DNA of 64,000 nt from Eucommia ulmoides (GCA_016647705.1 CM028327.1:11107726-11171725), one strand, 5' to 3'. Positions 12,137-24,062 are shown, numbered from the stretch's first letter. The notes: generated from the letters alone by a model not told the origin. Program-made: numbers and translations.

Positions 12137-12699
12137 AGACATGTCCCGCGAGATGTGGATATATATGTTGTTACCTATCAGGCAAGTCCTATAAAGTAGA
12201 TATATATTATTACCTATCAGGCAAGTCCTGTAGGGTGGTTGCTCCTACCGTTGAAGATATTAAATGGTCCTGACACTGATAGCCACCTTAGATGGCATAG
12301 TTGGATAGGTTAGAGTATTGTAATAACTCCCGATCATGTGCTAAACGATCTTATGGCTGACAAAGAAGTCTGTTATTTTGTTATATATAAATAAGTTGAC
12401 TAGTTGATTTAAATTCAGTTATTCTGTTACGATGATATTTTTGTTAGGGTTGGGATACTATCCAGTTTTGCTATATTTTATTGAAAAGTGGATTTTGAAA
12501 AAAAAAAAATACTTAATTCATAAAATATTTTTATACTACAACGACAGTACACCGATAAAAATATTCAGATAGATACTGGTCCACTACTAATAATAGATGG
12601 AGTCGGGGTGTGGGGTAATTGTTGAATTTTTGGGGGTTATGTGTAATATTTTTATATACATTTTACATGAGTATTAAACTTAATATTGAACTTGCGAAT

Positions 12700-12915
12700 T
12701 TGGAGATATATTTATGCACTTGAGATATATATATATATGATTGAGAGGTATTTGGGTGTTTTGAGGTATATTTATGTGGTTTGAAATGTATTTATGTGTT
12801 CCGAGATATACTTATATGATTTTAGACGTATTTATGTGGTTAAAAAGTATTTATATATGTTGGGACGTATTTACGTAATTGAGAAGTATTTATGAGTTTT
12901 CAGTCGTATTTTAGG
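12700..12915 (+). repeat. Degenerate ~28-bp minisatellite, copy II
   Basis: This is the counterpart of 4600-4862, with units like GACGTATTTATGTGGTTAAA. Unit number and sequence differ slightly between the two copies. Confidence 0.6.
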
Positions 12916-13570
12916 AAATTCGTTATTTGAGGTTTGGATTGTGTTGATATTTTATGAAACGTTTATAAGATTATTGAAATTTCGATGTGGATATTAGAAA
13001 TGATTATTTTTTTAGTTTCACGGGATAGTTCACGAGGAATTGGGTTATTTATTGATTATGATGTTGGTTGCGATATGTGGGCTTGAGATGTTGGATAAAA
13101 TTGATGAATATTGGTTATGAGATATGGCAATGGACTTGAAAAGTCATGCCAAGTGGAAAAATTATTAAGATCGTAAACTTGTTGAAATTGAGATAATCCC
13201 AATTCAAGTGAAACTACCGTGATATTTAATATATATTTATTGGGTATATATATTTATTGTTATTTTTATCAGAGTGCGTTGCGAAAGCAGTAAGGAACAT
13301 AAGATTCTTTGGTAATTAGTTATCTCTGCTACGTGTTACCGACCAACATGCACAATGTCTGTATGCTTTTGGATATAATGTGGCCACTGCGAATAAGAAT
13401 GTCGCAATATGTAGAATGGATTTGACGATTACGAATTATGGGTGACTTTGAGTTATTGGACCTTACATAGAAAACAATTGTTCTGAAATTGAGTGTGACT
13501 AACATGATTGTGCGATGTGACTCTGAATTATTATTATTTTGAACGAAATTTCGAAGACAAAATTTATTTA

Positions 13571-13583
13571 AGAGAGGTAGATT
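13571..13583 (+). other. Polypurine tract before LTR-B copy 2
   Basis: AAGAGAGGTAGAT directly precedes the LTR start TGTAATACCCC. This is the expected plus-strand priming site of an LTR element. The copy at 5516-5528 is weaker. Confidence 0.6.
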
Positions 13584-13873
13584 GTAATACCCCGGAAATT
13601 TGTATTTTTGAAAATATTATTTTATATAAGTTTAATATTTTTGGGTCGATTTTATAAATTTCTTGTATAAATAATATTTTAAAAGCATTGGGATTAAATG
13701 TTAATTTTAAATTGATTTTTAATTATTTGGGATTAATATGTTATTTAAAATATACTTTTAAAAGTTTTGGAATATAACTAATATTTTCTTCATTTTAAAG
13801 GAGACATTGTGTAAATAATATTACACATTAAAATGTGTTGTCTTCACATAAATGAAGATTACACATTAATGAA

Positions 13874-13877
<4 letters not shown>

Positions 13878-13943
<66 letters not shown>
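13878..13943. repeat. (AT)n-(GT)n microsatellite
   Basis: A run of about 26 AT units is followed by GTGTGTGTGTGTGCGC. It is absent from the homologous place in LTR-B copy 1 (about 5836), so it expanded after the LTRs separated. Confidence 0.95.
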
Positions 13944-14722
13944 CGCACGTATTAATTACACATACATTATTAAAATAATAGTAATAATAAATAAATAAAT
14001 AAATAAATAAGAGATCTCATTATCACCATCATATAGGGAAGCAGCAAAAAAAAAATTGGAATTAGAAAGGAATATGATGATTAATAAGGTTCTGAAGTTT
14101 GAAAAGCTTATGAAGCGAGAGAAAATGTTTCGATTCGGGATTTCAGTTTCGGATTTCAGGTAGAATTTCTAACTCTTCTAATATATATATTTAATTTTCC
14201 TATTGTGCGTGTTATGTCATTGCTGTTGTTGAATTTTAGCCTTTAAGTTCTATGAAATAATTATGATTATGTGAATATTATGTAAAAATCATGTAAATGT
14301 ACTTTATTTATCGTATTAAGTAAATGCACAAATTAGAGGGGTTGAAGTTCTACTGAGCGTTGGTTCACAACCCCACAGTTTTGATTTCAGGGCCAGTGAG
14401 AACGAAACGGCGCCGGAAGCTATACTTGAATTTCTGGTTAATTTTTAATAATTATTTATTATTTATCATTGTAAAAATTGAATCAATAAATTCAATAATT
14501 ATAATTATCGTCATCGTAGTTTGTAATATTTTTTTCAGTTTTTTTTTATAAAACGGAAATTTGGAATTTATACGTATATTAAAATTATAACCGTAAATTT
14601 GATGTATAGTAATAGAATTTGTAAATTTATAATCAATTATACTGAATCTGATTTCACTAGCGCGATGAATAAAAATTATGCATGGCATAATTTTTACGCT
14701 TTGGTCCTGTGGCATAATATTT

Positions 14723-14885
14723 AGGAAAACTTTTTAAAGGTCCCAAGATTTTAAAAATAATTTTCTAAGGATCATTTTATATGTAAAAAAATCACTGTTA
14801 TAAGACTCCATAAAATTGTGTTTTGATGTTACAAGACTCCATAAAATTGTGTTTTTATGGGACGAGAGTTTTGGAGAATTTTCCT
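14723..14885. mobile_element. 163-bp MITE, possibly Mutator-like
   Basis: It is present only in LTR-B copy 2. Copy 1 has the empty site (about 6593). The ends are inverted: AGGAAAAC at the left and GAATTTTCCT at the right, extending imperfectly to GGTCCC and GGGACG. The flanks AATATTT and AATTTTT may be a diverged duplication of 7 bp or more. Two CATAAAATTGTGTTTT-like units lie inside. The superfamily is uncertain because the duplication is imperfect. Confidence 0.6.
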
Positions 14886-15585
14886 AATTTTTTTATGCAT
14901 GGCAATGAATAAAAAGTTGACAAAAGTTTCACTTTGGTTAATATCTTAGGTGGCCTTTGATTAATGTTTCAACACGACATTACTTGTTTATTTATTTTTT
15001 TCTTGAAACTGTTTTTTTTTTTTACGCTTTTAACCCCCAAATCTTCAAAGGATTTAAATTGCCTCTTTATCTCTTTTTGTAATGATTCCCAATAAAAATA
15101 TGGGTGATTTAAAAGAATTTGTAAAAATCCAATTTATGTGATGTTTCGGTATCAAGGATTTGGAGCCATGAAATTGGAATTTGAAATGTCATTGTTTGAA
15201 TTATAATAGAAATGCCACTGTTTGAATTATAATGCAAATGCTTTGATAAAGTATAATAGAATTTATAATTGTATTTCAATTCTATTTATATTTGAATTTC
15301 TATTTAATTTGTGATAATTATATTTATTTATTTTTACTATGGTAAAATCGATTCGATAAATCAATAAATTATAATTGTCGTCGTCACATGGTAAAAATCT
15401 CTCGGTTTTTTTTTTTTTTTTTTTTTTTTAGAGAATGAAATTTTGGATGTTTTGTTTTGGTGTTAGTTCTCCTAGGGTAGAAATCATGTGACGGTCCTAG
15501 GAAACCGAGCCGTTACAACTACGATAGTAAAAAGCGTCGTTTTTTGGTTGTTCATTGATTATTTGATGGATGAATTTCTTTACAG

Positions 15586-16173
15586 TTGTTGGTTGTAACA
15601 AATTGAGGGATATGGAGTGGTTCTCAAAGCAAGATCCCTACGTTTGTCTCAAATATGGTAGCACAAAGTTTCAGACTTGAACGTGTACAGGTTTTACATC
15701 TCTCTACACATTTCGTTAAATCATCTTTTTCTCTATATGGAGATCTCAATTTTACGAATTGCCTTTTTTATTTGAGTTGAATTGAATTTTGTACTGCTGC
15801 ACGATTAATTGTGCTTCGTTGTTGTTGTTAACATAGGCGGAGGGAAGGACCCTACGTTTCAAGAGAAATTCGTGTTTAATCTGATTGAATGTCTAAGGGA
15901 GTTCAATGTTGTGGCTTTTAATAGCAATACCCTAACCTATGACGACTTTATCGGCAGTGGAAAGTAATTCTCTCTCTCTCTAGAAGAATTTTCTTAGTTT
16001 TATGCATGTTCATTTGGTTTGAGTTTTTTAAATTTTGAATTTACTGAGAATTTTTTCCCCACCACCATTTTTTTCTTCTTCTTCTTTTTCTTTTTCTTTA
16101 GGATTCAATTGTAGAAAGTTCTATCTCAAGGATATGATGATAGTCCTTGGCCACTTCAAACTAAAACTGGCAA
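15586..16173 (+). pseudogene. C2-domain protein pseudogene fragment (three exons)
   Basis: Three exon-like pieces join in frame at canonical splice sites. Exon a (15586-15690, acceptor TTTACAG, donor GT) encodes VGCNKLRDMEWFSKQDPYVC. Exon b (15837-15963) encodes GGGKDPTFQEKFVFN and ends with a DDFIGSGK motif. Exon c (16102-16173) encodes KVLSQGYDDSPWPLQTKTGK. The DPYV, NP-like DPTF and DDFIG motifs are those of small plant C2 proteins (elicitor-responsive/SRC2-like), which bind calcium and phospholipid at membranes. Two in-frame stops, TGA at 15678-15680 and TAG at 16112-16114, disable it. The first exon with the start codon is not seen, and LTR-B ends 68 bp upstream. The 3' side runs into the Athila insertion at 16237, and its continuation, if any, would be at 28677 onward. 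Confidence 0.75.
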
Positions 16174-16236
16174 GTAATTGCAAAAATTATATAACTCAAT
16201 CATCTTTTGCACTCTCATTGATCGCTGCCTACAACT

Positions 16237-17707
16237 TGGACGTGTTCCGCTTTTTCACGTCTTAATATACTCGTAAGTGCACGAGGTCAAGTTTTAATAT
16301 AGTGGACCTTTTGATCGAATATTGTCCTCTGGGAAATGTGTTTGATTAATTGAATACCGCGAATTGCATAGTCTTATATTATCTCGATGGTTCAAGAAAT
16401 ATTTGAGTTTAAATATTTAACAACTAAGTTAAACTAACAACCATTGGGTTAATTCTAATTAAATGGATTACCTAAAGATTGATTTCATTTACTTAATACA
16501 TGTTTGACCTCATTTAATTGACAATAACGGTGTTTATCCTATCCGACAATCTAGGCATCTCAAACTCGCTCATTACCTTTCCCGAGTGTAAAATGAGCGA
16601 TTATATGACTTCACATTAACGCCAAAGTCCCCCTCTAGCATTTTATGTAACACACAGCCACATGAGTCTTGACCCAACCTCATAGATTGCACACTCTTTA
16701 ACGCCCTCTCGAGTCGTTAGATTGTCGTGATGGGTTTTACCCTAATCCGAATCCAGGGTTACCTCTCCCGAGTATCAAACCCCGTATTCTTAAAATCAAC
16801 CCTAATACCTTAACAAGCATATTAAAATTGCAATCAAATGGTAAACACAATCGGATTTAGACGAACAATTGTTAAAGTAACATATATTCACTCAAACGTG
16901 TATTTACATGAGTTACATCAATCCCTAGATAATAATTATCTAGCCTACCATGATCTTAACCATACATATATTAAAACAAGAAGGATTCATCATCATTTGA
17001 TATAAAAAGTTAAGTTACAAAGGTAAAAATAAAGGAAGAACGATCAAATCTTTAAATGGAGTGGTCCACTGTCACCAAAGATCAATCCTGAAATGATTCC
17101 TCTTCTCCAAATGTTGAATCTCCTCTTTTAGCTCTCAAAATATGCTTAAGATTATCTACCACAAGTGTGGAACGTCCTTGATAAATGGGGGAAATAAGGG
17201 TTGAAATAGAAGGCTTGAAAATATCTAGAAAGTAAATATTTTCTGCACAGAGAAACCCTCTCAGTGGTGGTTCACCGCTGCGGTGGTGAGTTTAGTAAGT
17301 TAGCTTCACTGCTGCGGCGGTGAACCAAAAATGAAACTCTCTATACTTTCACCGCCTAGGCGATGAATGGCCGTTGCGGCGGTGAAACAAAACCTAGGAT
17401 CTCTAGACTTTCACCGCCTCGGCGATGAGACTGGCATGCTCATTGGACTTTCACCGCCTTGGCGGTGGCTTGACCGCTGGGGCGGTGACTTCTGCACAAT
17501 TCTTGGCGATGGGTTTGCTGTCTTGAAACCTTATTTCTTTTACTATTTGTTTTTCACTGTTTTTCCACTGCTTCGCTTGTTTGTCACTCAATTACGTCCC
17601 TACACCTGATTTACTTAAAAACAAACAAAAACACCATAAAATATTACTAAAACACTCGAAAACTATCAAATTCGGCCTAGAAGTAGATATGTATTTTCAA
17701 CCTATCA
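16237..17707 (-). repeat. Athila 3' LTR (left)
   Basis: On the plus strand it runs from TGGACGTGTTCCGC to TCAACCTATCA, so in element sense it starts TGATAGGTTG. It is 1471 bp. It carries GC-rich imperfect palindromes built on TCACCGCC...GGCGGTGA (about 17262-17500), more diverged than in the right LTR. Confidence 0.9.
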
Positions 17708-17722
17708 AATACCCCCAAATTT
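17708..17722 (-). other. Athila polypurine tract
   Basis: Minus-strand TTTGGGGGTATT directly abuts the 3' LTR start TGATAGG. This is the expected plus-strand primer position. Confidence 0.7.
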
Positions 17723-19599
17723 TGAATTTTGCTAGTCCCCGAGCAAAACACCCTAACACTAAAATAAACTAACAGTACTAACTAACTAACTAACTACTAA
17801 AAGTGAATAAATTTTAACAAAGAAGAAGTAAACGCATGTGAGTTCCAAGTTCGATCGAAGAAACCAAGTTGTTCCTCCTTCAACGGCCCTCAATCAGATC
17901 AAGTTCAGGAAATAACACACACCAAGTAGTGTTCTAGAATTTCAACACTCAATATCAATAAAAATCATTCTAGATCCATTTAAAGTGTGTGTGTGTGAGA
18001 ACTCAAATGTATAACTATCCAAACACCGAATTGGATTTTTCAATAACTAAGCTCATGACTTAAACTGTTCAAGGATTAGGAAAACCATATGCTTGACTGG
18101 GCTCGACTATCCACTAATGTAGGTTCGGAAGTTCAAAGAGATCAATAAGGCATGGATAGGCATTGGAGAATGGCCAACGGTATCTCAGGAATAAAAAACA
18201 GATAATCGTTATAATTACAATAATTCAACGATACCCGAGGCATAAACACTTGTCGCTATATCTCTCTCGTAACCCCAAATATTTAAAACATAACCCTGAA
18301 TAAGACTTTAAGAATTTTTGTATTCATTTGTCGAAAGAACGGAAATAAAAACTATATTCACATAGTTTGTTGTTGTTTTTTTATTTATTTTTAGACAACA
18401 AACTAACACACCCCCAAACTTATTCAATTTTGTACAATTTTAGGGGCGTGCAAATAGAATTCAGAGATTGACAAGTGAATACACTAATACCGAACCAATA
18501 AAAATTCGTTCGAAACCCGTCTGCTCACTTCAAGTAGCATAAAATAATGCTAACTTGATTTCACTCAATTCGTGCATTTGGTTTAGCGACAATGGTTTAG
18601 AAAATTTTTAATTGGCGATGGTTTTGATACATGTTCATAATTGAATAGGTTATCTTCTTCGACACGGTAACGAGGGATAAAATTTTCAAGGTTAGCTTCA
18701 AAGGTTCAAGCGATAAAAATGAAGGCTTAAATCATGCATCCTGAACTACCTCACCTAAGATTTCGCCTCAAGTTTCCCCCAGTCAAGTTCTAGATTCCTC
18801 AAATTTGTCATGAACTTATTACTAAATAATCGGCGTCAAATCGTTCAAATGATTATACAGTGAGTCTATGCTATTGTGTTATTTAGGATTAAAATGATTT
18901 TTACCTAATCGACATGCCAAACACACAAAACACACATGAATGACATCACCCCCGACCTCGATATACAATTAGGCGATAATTTTTGTTATCGAGAAATGGC
19001 CCAAACAAACTCAACACGCAAATACTACTTCATACATAAACATCTCTACATTAAATCTAAACACTAACATACATACACTAATCCAAACATTTCACATGCA
19101 AAAACATGAAAATTAAAATTACACTTAACTATATGTTTAAAGTCTACAATATACATCTAAGCTTCTACAAAGCGTAACATCCAACTAGAATACATCAAAA
19201 AAATTGTTTCAAAAATTTTGTTCATCATTTTCTACAAAAAAAACAAAATTCAATTAACATCCCCCCAAACTTAAATGAAGCAGTGTCCACACTGACAGAA
19301 CAGCGAACCCAATTGCAATATATAGCATTCATGAAAAAATATTGAGTTTTGAACACATACCTAGGATATAAGACATAGAAGTCTTACCTCCTACTATCCA
19401 CCTGGGGGAACGTCATCGCCATCATCGTCGCGTCAGAAAGAAAATTGTGGCAGTTGCGAAAGGTGTGGCAGCAATTGATACATAGGCGGATAAGTGCTCA
19501 TGTCAATGCCAAGGAACTCACAAATGAGCCGGTGGACTTGATCCTGATGACGCGTATACTGATCCAGGAATGTCCCGAGCTCGGCACTTCGGAGATCCG
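17723..19599 (-). other. Athila 3' non-coding internal region
   Basis: No conserved domain is seen. A second polypurine-like tract (plus strand CCCCCCAAACTT near 19261) may be the internal PPT often found in Athila. ACACCCCCAAACTT at about 18410 is similar. Confidence 0.5.
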
Positions 19600-20603
19600 A
19601 ATTATATTACGCTTGGCGAAGAACACCATTGTCGAGTTGGATATCATAGAGTTCCTTATAGACCCTCTCCAAAGTGATCGAGGGACCGCCAGGTACTTCT
19701 GGAATTGGGGTCGCAGATGGCCCCGCCTCCTCCTCTGTAGGCCCTCCCTTCCTCTTTTTCAACTTCTTGCTCTCCCACCTCTTGCGCTTCAATTTTCCAC
19801 ATTCGATTTATTATAGCAAGATTGAGCGGAACGATTGGGGGGCAAGGGCAATCCCCTATTACTGATACATTGGCCCGTCAGAATAGGTCTATCAAAAGTG
19901 ATAAAAATAGAAGACCGGCCTTCGTTGTATTAACGGCATGAAGAATAGAAGAGTAGATCAAGTAGCCAACATTTATCGGTTTGCCCGTCTAAATTGAATA
20001 TAGCATCATGGCTCTTTCTTTGGAGACATCCGACAAGTGAGATATTGGGAGAAGACTTTCACAAACAAAATAGTTTCATATTTTGGGGATTGGATTGAAA
20101 AATTTAGCTGAGAAAGTGGCTAGACCCAACCCTGTGTGCATCCACTGGACGTTATCTAAAGTGATGGCTAGGATCATAGTGTCCATGCTCGAATCTCTGC
20201 CTCCATATTCGTGAGATGGTTCCGAGGCCGCCAATCCCAAAACTTCATTAAGGAACTCGAGACTAAATGAGATGGGACAAGTTCGGACCCCCGTTTGGTA
20301 GTTATTTGCTTCGGTGATATTTGCATAGAACTCCCGCACTAGAGCCACCTCGCCTCGGGGTGGTAATTTGCAATAACGTTCCCAACCGCAGCTTCGGATC
20401 ACATCTTGAAATTTTGGTGGGAGACCGTCTAATTTCCCAAATCCCCATTGTCGAATGCACGTCTGTTTATGCTCAAAATGGTTGAAATGCTCCTCAGCTT
20501 GTTTGGAAACAAAGTGGGCAAAATCATAGTCAGCGGCGGCACCCCCAGTACAAAAATTTAAACCTTCTCCCCCTGTCCTTTTTGATGCCGCTCGCTTAGT
20601 CAT
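19600..20603 (-). pseudogene. Athila extra ORF (env-like position, plant transposon protein domain)
   Basis: An open stretch of 175 codons begins with ATG at 20603 and runs to 20076. A second piece (19792-19607) has a basic KRKRWESKKLKKRKGG segment. The piece ERYCKLPPRGEVALVREFYA, then FLNEVLGLAASEP, matches the pattern of the putative plant transposon protein domain found downstream of pol in Athila elements. Its function is not established. The position corresponds to the so-called env-like gene, but I see no convincing signal peptide or transmembrane segment in these pieces. Stops between the pieces make it a relic. Confidence 0.65.
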
Positions 20604-21609
20604 GCCTCCTATCAGTCACAATCACAAAACACAGCAACCCAATCATATATGAACCATGGAAAATAATCCCCCGAATCAACACCGTCAAGAACAAGTCACA
20701 ATCTCAATACGCATACACCAATCGCAACGATTTCAACAAAATGTCAACAATGTAGCATGAAATTTTGTATCACGCAATGAAACAATCCATATAAATCTTG
20801 TTCATCACCAAAAATCAAACCAAAATCACGTAGATAAAGAAAATCATGAAAATAGGGCTCAAGGGTTTAGGACACAATCCAAATTCAATGATTCTTGATA
20901 TAAATATGCAAATAAACCAAAGATTTCAACAAATTGATGAAATGTAAAATAAAAAATGCTTACTTGTTGAAAAAATTCGATCCAAGCGATTGAAAATGGG
21001 TTAAATCTCACCTTTGGTTCCTTAAACCCTAGGATTCGAAAATGGGGTGGAAATCGATTTTTGGATGATGATTCGTGGTGGAAATCACAAATTTTGTAAA
21101 TAGAATGATGAATTTGTGGGTTGGAAATGGTTTGGGATGATGAAAATTGAGAGATTGGGGTTTTATAAGTAGTTATGATGGTTTTAAATGAGCGGGATGG
21201 TTTTAATCGAATAGAGGCTTCACCGCCGCGGCGTTGGAGTGCCTTTTTAAAAACCCAAACATTTTGTCGTTACACCGCCTCTACGGTGAAGCGCCTTTTT
21301 AAATACCTTTACAACCTATAGTTTCACCACCTCAGCTGTGAGCCTCCTACTGGTTTTTCAAGATTTCTTCAAGTTTTCATAAAAAAGGCTCCACACCATG
21401 CGCTTCCACGTCGCTAGTTCAACGATTTTAAGTGCGAAAAACATCCCCGAGTATCTACACTTCTCAATTCACCTCCAAACACATTTCGAGACCACTCTGG
21501 CCTCCAAAAAACAAGTAATAACAAAAGTCAGGTAAGATCATACCCTCGGTTTCATATCAAAAAGAGTGTTTGATTTACTATCCCTAACTGGACTTAATGA
21601 ATACCAAGA
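20604..21609 (-). other. Athila spacer between pol and extra ORF
   Basis: Non-coding. At about 21222-21345 it repeats the CACCGCC/GGCGGTGA-like palindromic motifs that also occur in the LTRs (GCTTCACCGCCGCGGCG, ACACCGCCTCTACGGTGAAG). Confidence 0.6.
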
Positions 21610-22887
21610 TCAGTCGTCAACGAGCGAGATACTCTCCACAACTCGTTCTTCATTTTCAAAGTAATGTTTGATCCGCTCCCCATTGACTCGAAAAATACGT
21701 CTGTCATCGCTTTCCAATTCAATAGAACCGAATGGAAATACATGCTTGATTCGGAATGGTCCGGACCACCGAGATTTCAACTTTTCGGGAAAAAGCCTCA
21801 GCCGTGAATTGAACAATAGAACTTGCTGACGCAGGCTAAACTCTCTCCTCTCGATCTTCTTGTCATGCCACTTCTTCGTTTTGTCTTTGTAGAGTTTGGC
21901 ATTTTCATACGCTTCGTTCCGTAATTCTTCCATTTCATTGAGTTAGAGGAGACGTTGTTCACCTGAAACTTTGAGATCGAAGTTCAATTTCTTAATCGCC
22001 CAAAATGTGTGGTGTTCCAACTCGACTGGCAGGTGACACGCTTTTCCAAACACCAATCGATACAGCAACATGCCAATCGATGTCTTAAAAGCCGTGCGAT
22101 ATGCCCACAGTGCATCATCCAACTTCACCACCCACTCTTTACTATTAGAATGAACTATTTTCTCCAAAATGCTCTTGATCTCCCTATTTGACATTTCGGT
22201 TTGGGTGTTTGTCTGCGGATGGTACGGCAGCGCCACCTTATGCTTCACCCCATACTTTGTCAACAAAGTATTTAACATTTTATTACAAAAGTGGGTTCCT
22301 TCATCACTAATTATGGCCCGAGGTATCTCGAACCGCATCATGATGTTTCTCTGAAGGAACTTAAGAACCACTTTGGCATCATTGGAAGGCGTTGCCACAG
22401 CTTCAACCCACTTAGACATTTAGTCCACCGCCAGTAGAATATACTCCTGACCGAATGACGATAGAAATAGTCCCATGAAGTCTATACCCCATACATCAAA
22501 CAGCTCTAATTCAAGACTAGATATCAGCGGCAATTCATGCCTTCTTGAAATGTTACCCACCCGTTGGCATCGATCGCAAGTTTTTACAAAAGTATAAGTA
22601 TCTCTAAACAATGATGGCTAGTAAAAACCTAACTAAAGCACTTTTGCGGCTGTTCGAGTCGCTATAAAGTGACCACCACAAGGTGATGAATGGCAGTGAT
22701 GAAAAATACTCGCTATCTCTTCCTCCGGAACACATCGCCAGATCACCTGATCAGCCACTTCTTGAATAGCAACGGTTTGTCCCACATATAGTGCCTCGAA
22801 TTGAACATGAATTTCTTCCTTTGAGCACTTGTAACATCCGGTGGTAACACTTTGCAGGCTAGAAAATTGATGATATTCGCATACCAC
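21610..22887 (-). pseudogene. Athila pol: integrase
   Basis: Reading right to left, a zinc-binding N-terminus (22887-22420) has the pattern H-H, then CDRCQRVG with paired cysteines. The core has WGIDFMG (first Asp), [28 protein letters not shown] (second Asp) and [13 protein letters not shown] (Glu), which gives the D,D-E triad. PYHPQTN and [11 protein letters not shown] are typical plant gypsy integrase motifs. The C-terminal piece (21933-21610) includes KSRWSGPFRIKHVFPFGSIE. Integrase inserts element cDNA into host DNA. In-frame stops near 22419, 22612 and 21940 break it. Confidence 0.85.
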
Positions 22888-24062
22888 GGAAGTGTAGTGT
22901 CAATTTGAACAGCTGCTCATTAGGGAACACTTACGCAATACATGACTCATCACCGACGTACTCTTGTACCAGTTGTGACAAATTATCAACAACAATGTTT
23001 TCACTCCCTTTCTTGTCTCTTATCTCCGCATCAAACTCTTGCAACTAGAGAATTCACCTGATTAGATGCTACTTGGCGTTTTTCTTAGCGAATAAGTACC
23101 GGATAGCAGCGTGATCCGTATAAATGATCACTTTGGATCCTATAATGTAGGACCAAAACTTATCGCATGCGAAAACAACCGCCAGCATCTATTTCTCGAT
23201 TGTAGTGTAATTCGCTTGTGCATCATTCAATGTATTGCTTGCATAGTAAATGTATCGGAAGATCTTCTCCTTACGTTGACCTAAAATTGCTCCAACCGTA
23301 CAGTCGCTAGCATCACACATTATTTCAAATGGCTCGTTCCAATCCAGAGCAACTATTATAAGAACCGTGATCAACTTTTCTTTCATTGCATTAAAAACTT
23401 TCAAGCAAGCTTCATCAAATTCAAATGGGGAGTCCTTCTCGAGTAAGTGACACAACAGCTTCATCGTCTTTGAAAAGTCTTTGATAAAGCACCGGTAAAA
23501 GTCGGCATGCCCCAAGAAACTTTAGACTCCCTTCACATTTATCGAATGTGGAAGTTTTTTAATTGTTTCAATCTTGGCTCGGTCGATCTCGAGCCCCTTC
23601 GAAGAGACTCGATGACCTAAGACTATTCCTTTTTTAACCATAAAATGGAACTTCTCCCAGTTGAGAACCAAGTTTCTCTCTTCGCAACGATCAAGAATAA
23701 GCGCCAAGTTGTACAAACAATGATCAAAGAACGAACCAAAAATTAAAAAAAAATTCCATGAAAACCTCCATAATGTCTTCCACCATATCTGAGAATATCC
23801 CCATCATACACCGTTGGAATGTGGCCGGTGCATTGCATAGACCAAACGGTATACGTCGATAAGCAAACGTCCCATAAGGGCATGTAAAAATCGTCTTCTC
23901 CTGGTCTACCGGTGCTATGACTATTTGATTATACCCCGAGTAACCATCAATAAAACAATAATAATCGTAGCTGGAAAAACGATCAAGCATTTGATCAATT
24001 AATGGAAGAGGAAAATGATCTTTTCTTGTTGCCTTGTTCAATCTCCGATAATCAATACACAC
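22888..24062 (-). pseudogene. Athila pol: reverse transcriptase and RNase H
   Basis: CIDYRRLNKATRKDHFPLP, IDGYSGYNQI, FAYRRIPFGLCNAPATFQRC and VLGHRVSSKGLEIDRAKIE are gypsy RT motifs in the correct order (24062-23522). The catalytic Asp-Asp box expected near 23755 is lost: the frame there reads FMEFFFNFW next to an A/T run. RNase H follows (23515-23189), with IMCDASDCTVGAILGQR and NYTTIEK. Frameshifts and stops separate the pieces, and RNase H continues with breaks toward 22900. The enzyme would copy element RNA into DNA. This copy is inactive. Confidence 0.85.

Larger units (their letters stand above)
7250..13583 (+). mobile_element. Internal region (copy II) of non-coding LTR element
   Basis: This lies between two LTR-B copies. 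It starts with the degenerate tRNA-Met primer site and a poly(A) run (about 7310-7339). It carries the hAT insertion (7374-8178) and, from about 8265, parallels 149-5528. The LTR-A solo LTR at 9521-12136 is nested in it. Removing both insertions leaves roughly 2.9 kb with no recognisable gag or pol. It ends with GAAATTTCGAAGACAAAATT and a purine tract before the second LTR. LTR - internal - LTR - internal arrays are known products of unequal recombination between LTR elements. Confidence 0.65.
13584..15517 (+). mobile_element. LTR-B copy 2 (right LTR of tandem array)
   Basis: It begins TGTAATACCCCGG and ends GAGCCGTTACA. It is 1934 bp, against 1721 for copy 1. The difference is explained by an (AT)n/(GT)n expansion (13878-13943), an expanded ATAA run (about 13989-14010) and a 163-bp MITE (14723-14885). 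It contains the segment CTGAGCGTTGGTTCACAACC near 14354. The sequence to its right belongs to the C2 pseudogene locus. Confidence 0.75.

Noticed and set aside
1-15517. Possibility that the two ~8-kb blocks are an assembly duplication
   Set aside because: The copies differ by several percent, have different solo-LTR insertion points and duplications, and only one has the hAT and MITE insertions.
19445-19865. Plus-strand frames opposite the Athila extra ORF
   Set aside because: Antisense to the coding strand of the element and without domain similarity.
20076-20603. Reading the Athila extra ORF as a functional envelope gene
   Set aside because: No clear signal peptide, transmembrane segment or cleavage site is visible, and the frame is broken. 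It matches a plant transposon domain of unknown function.
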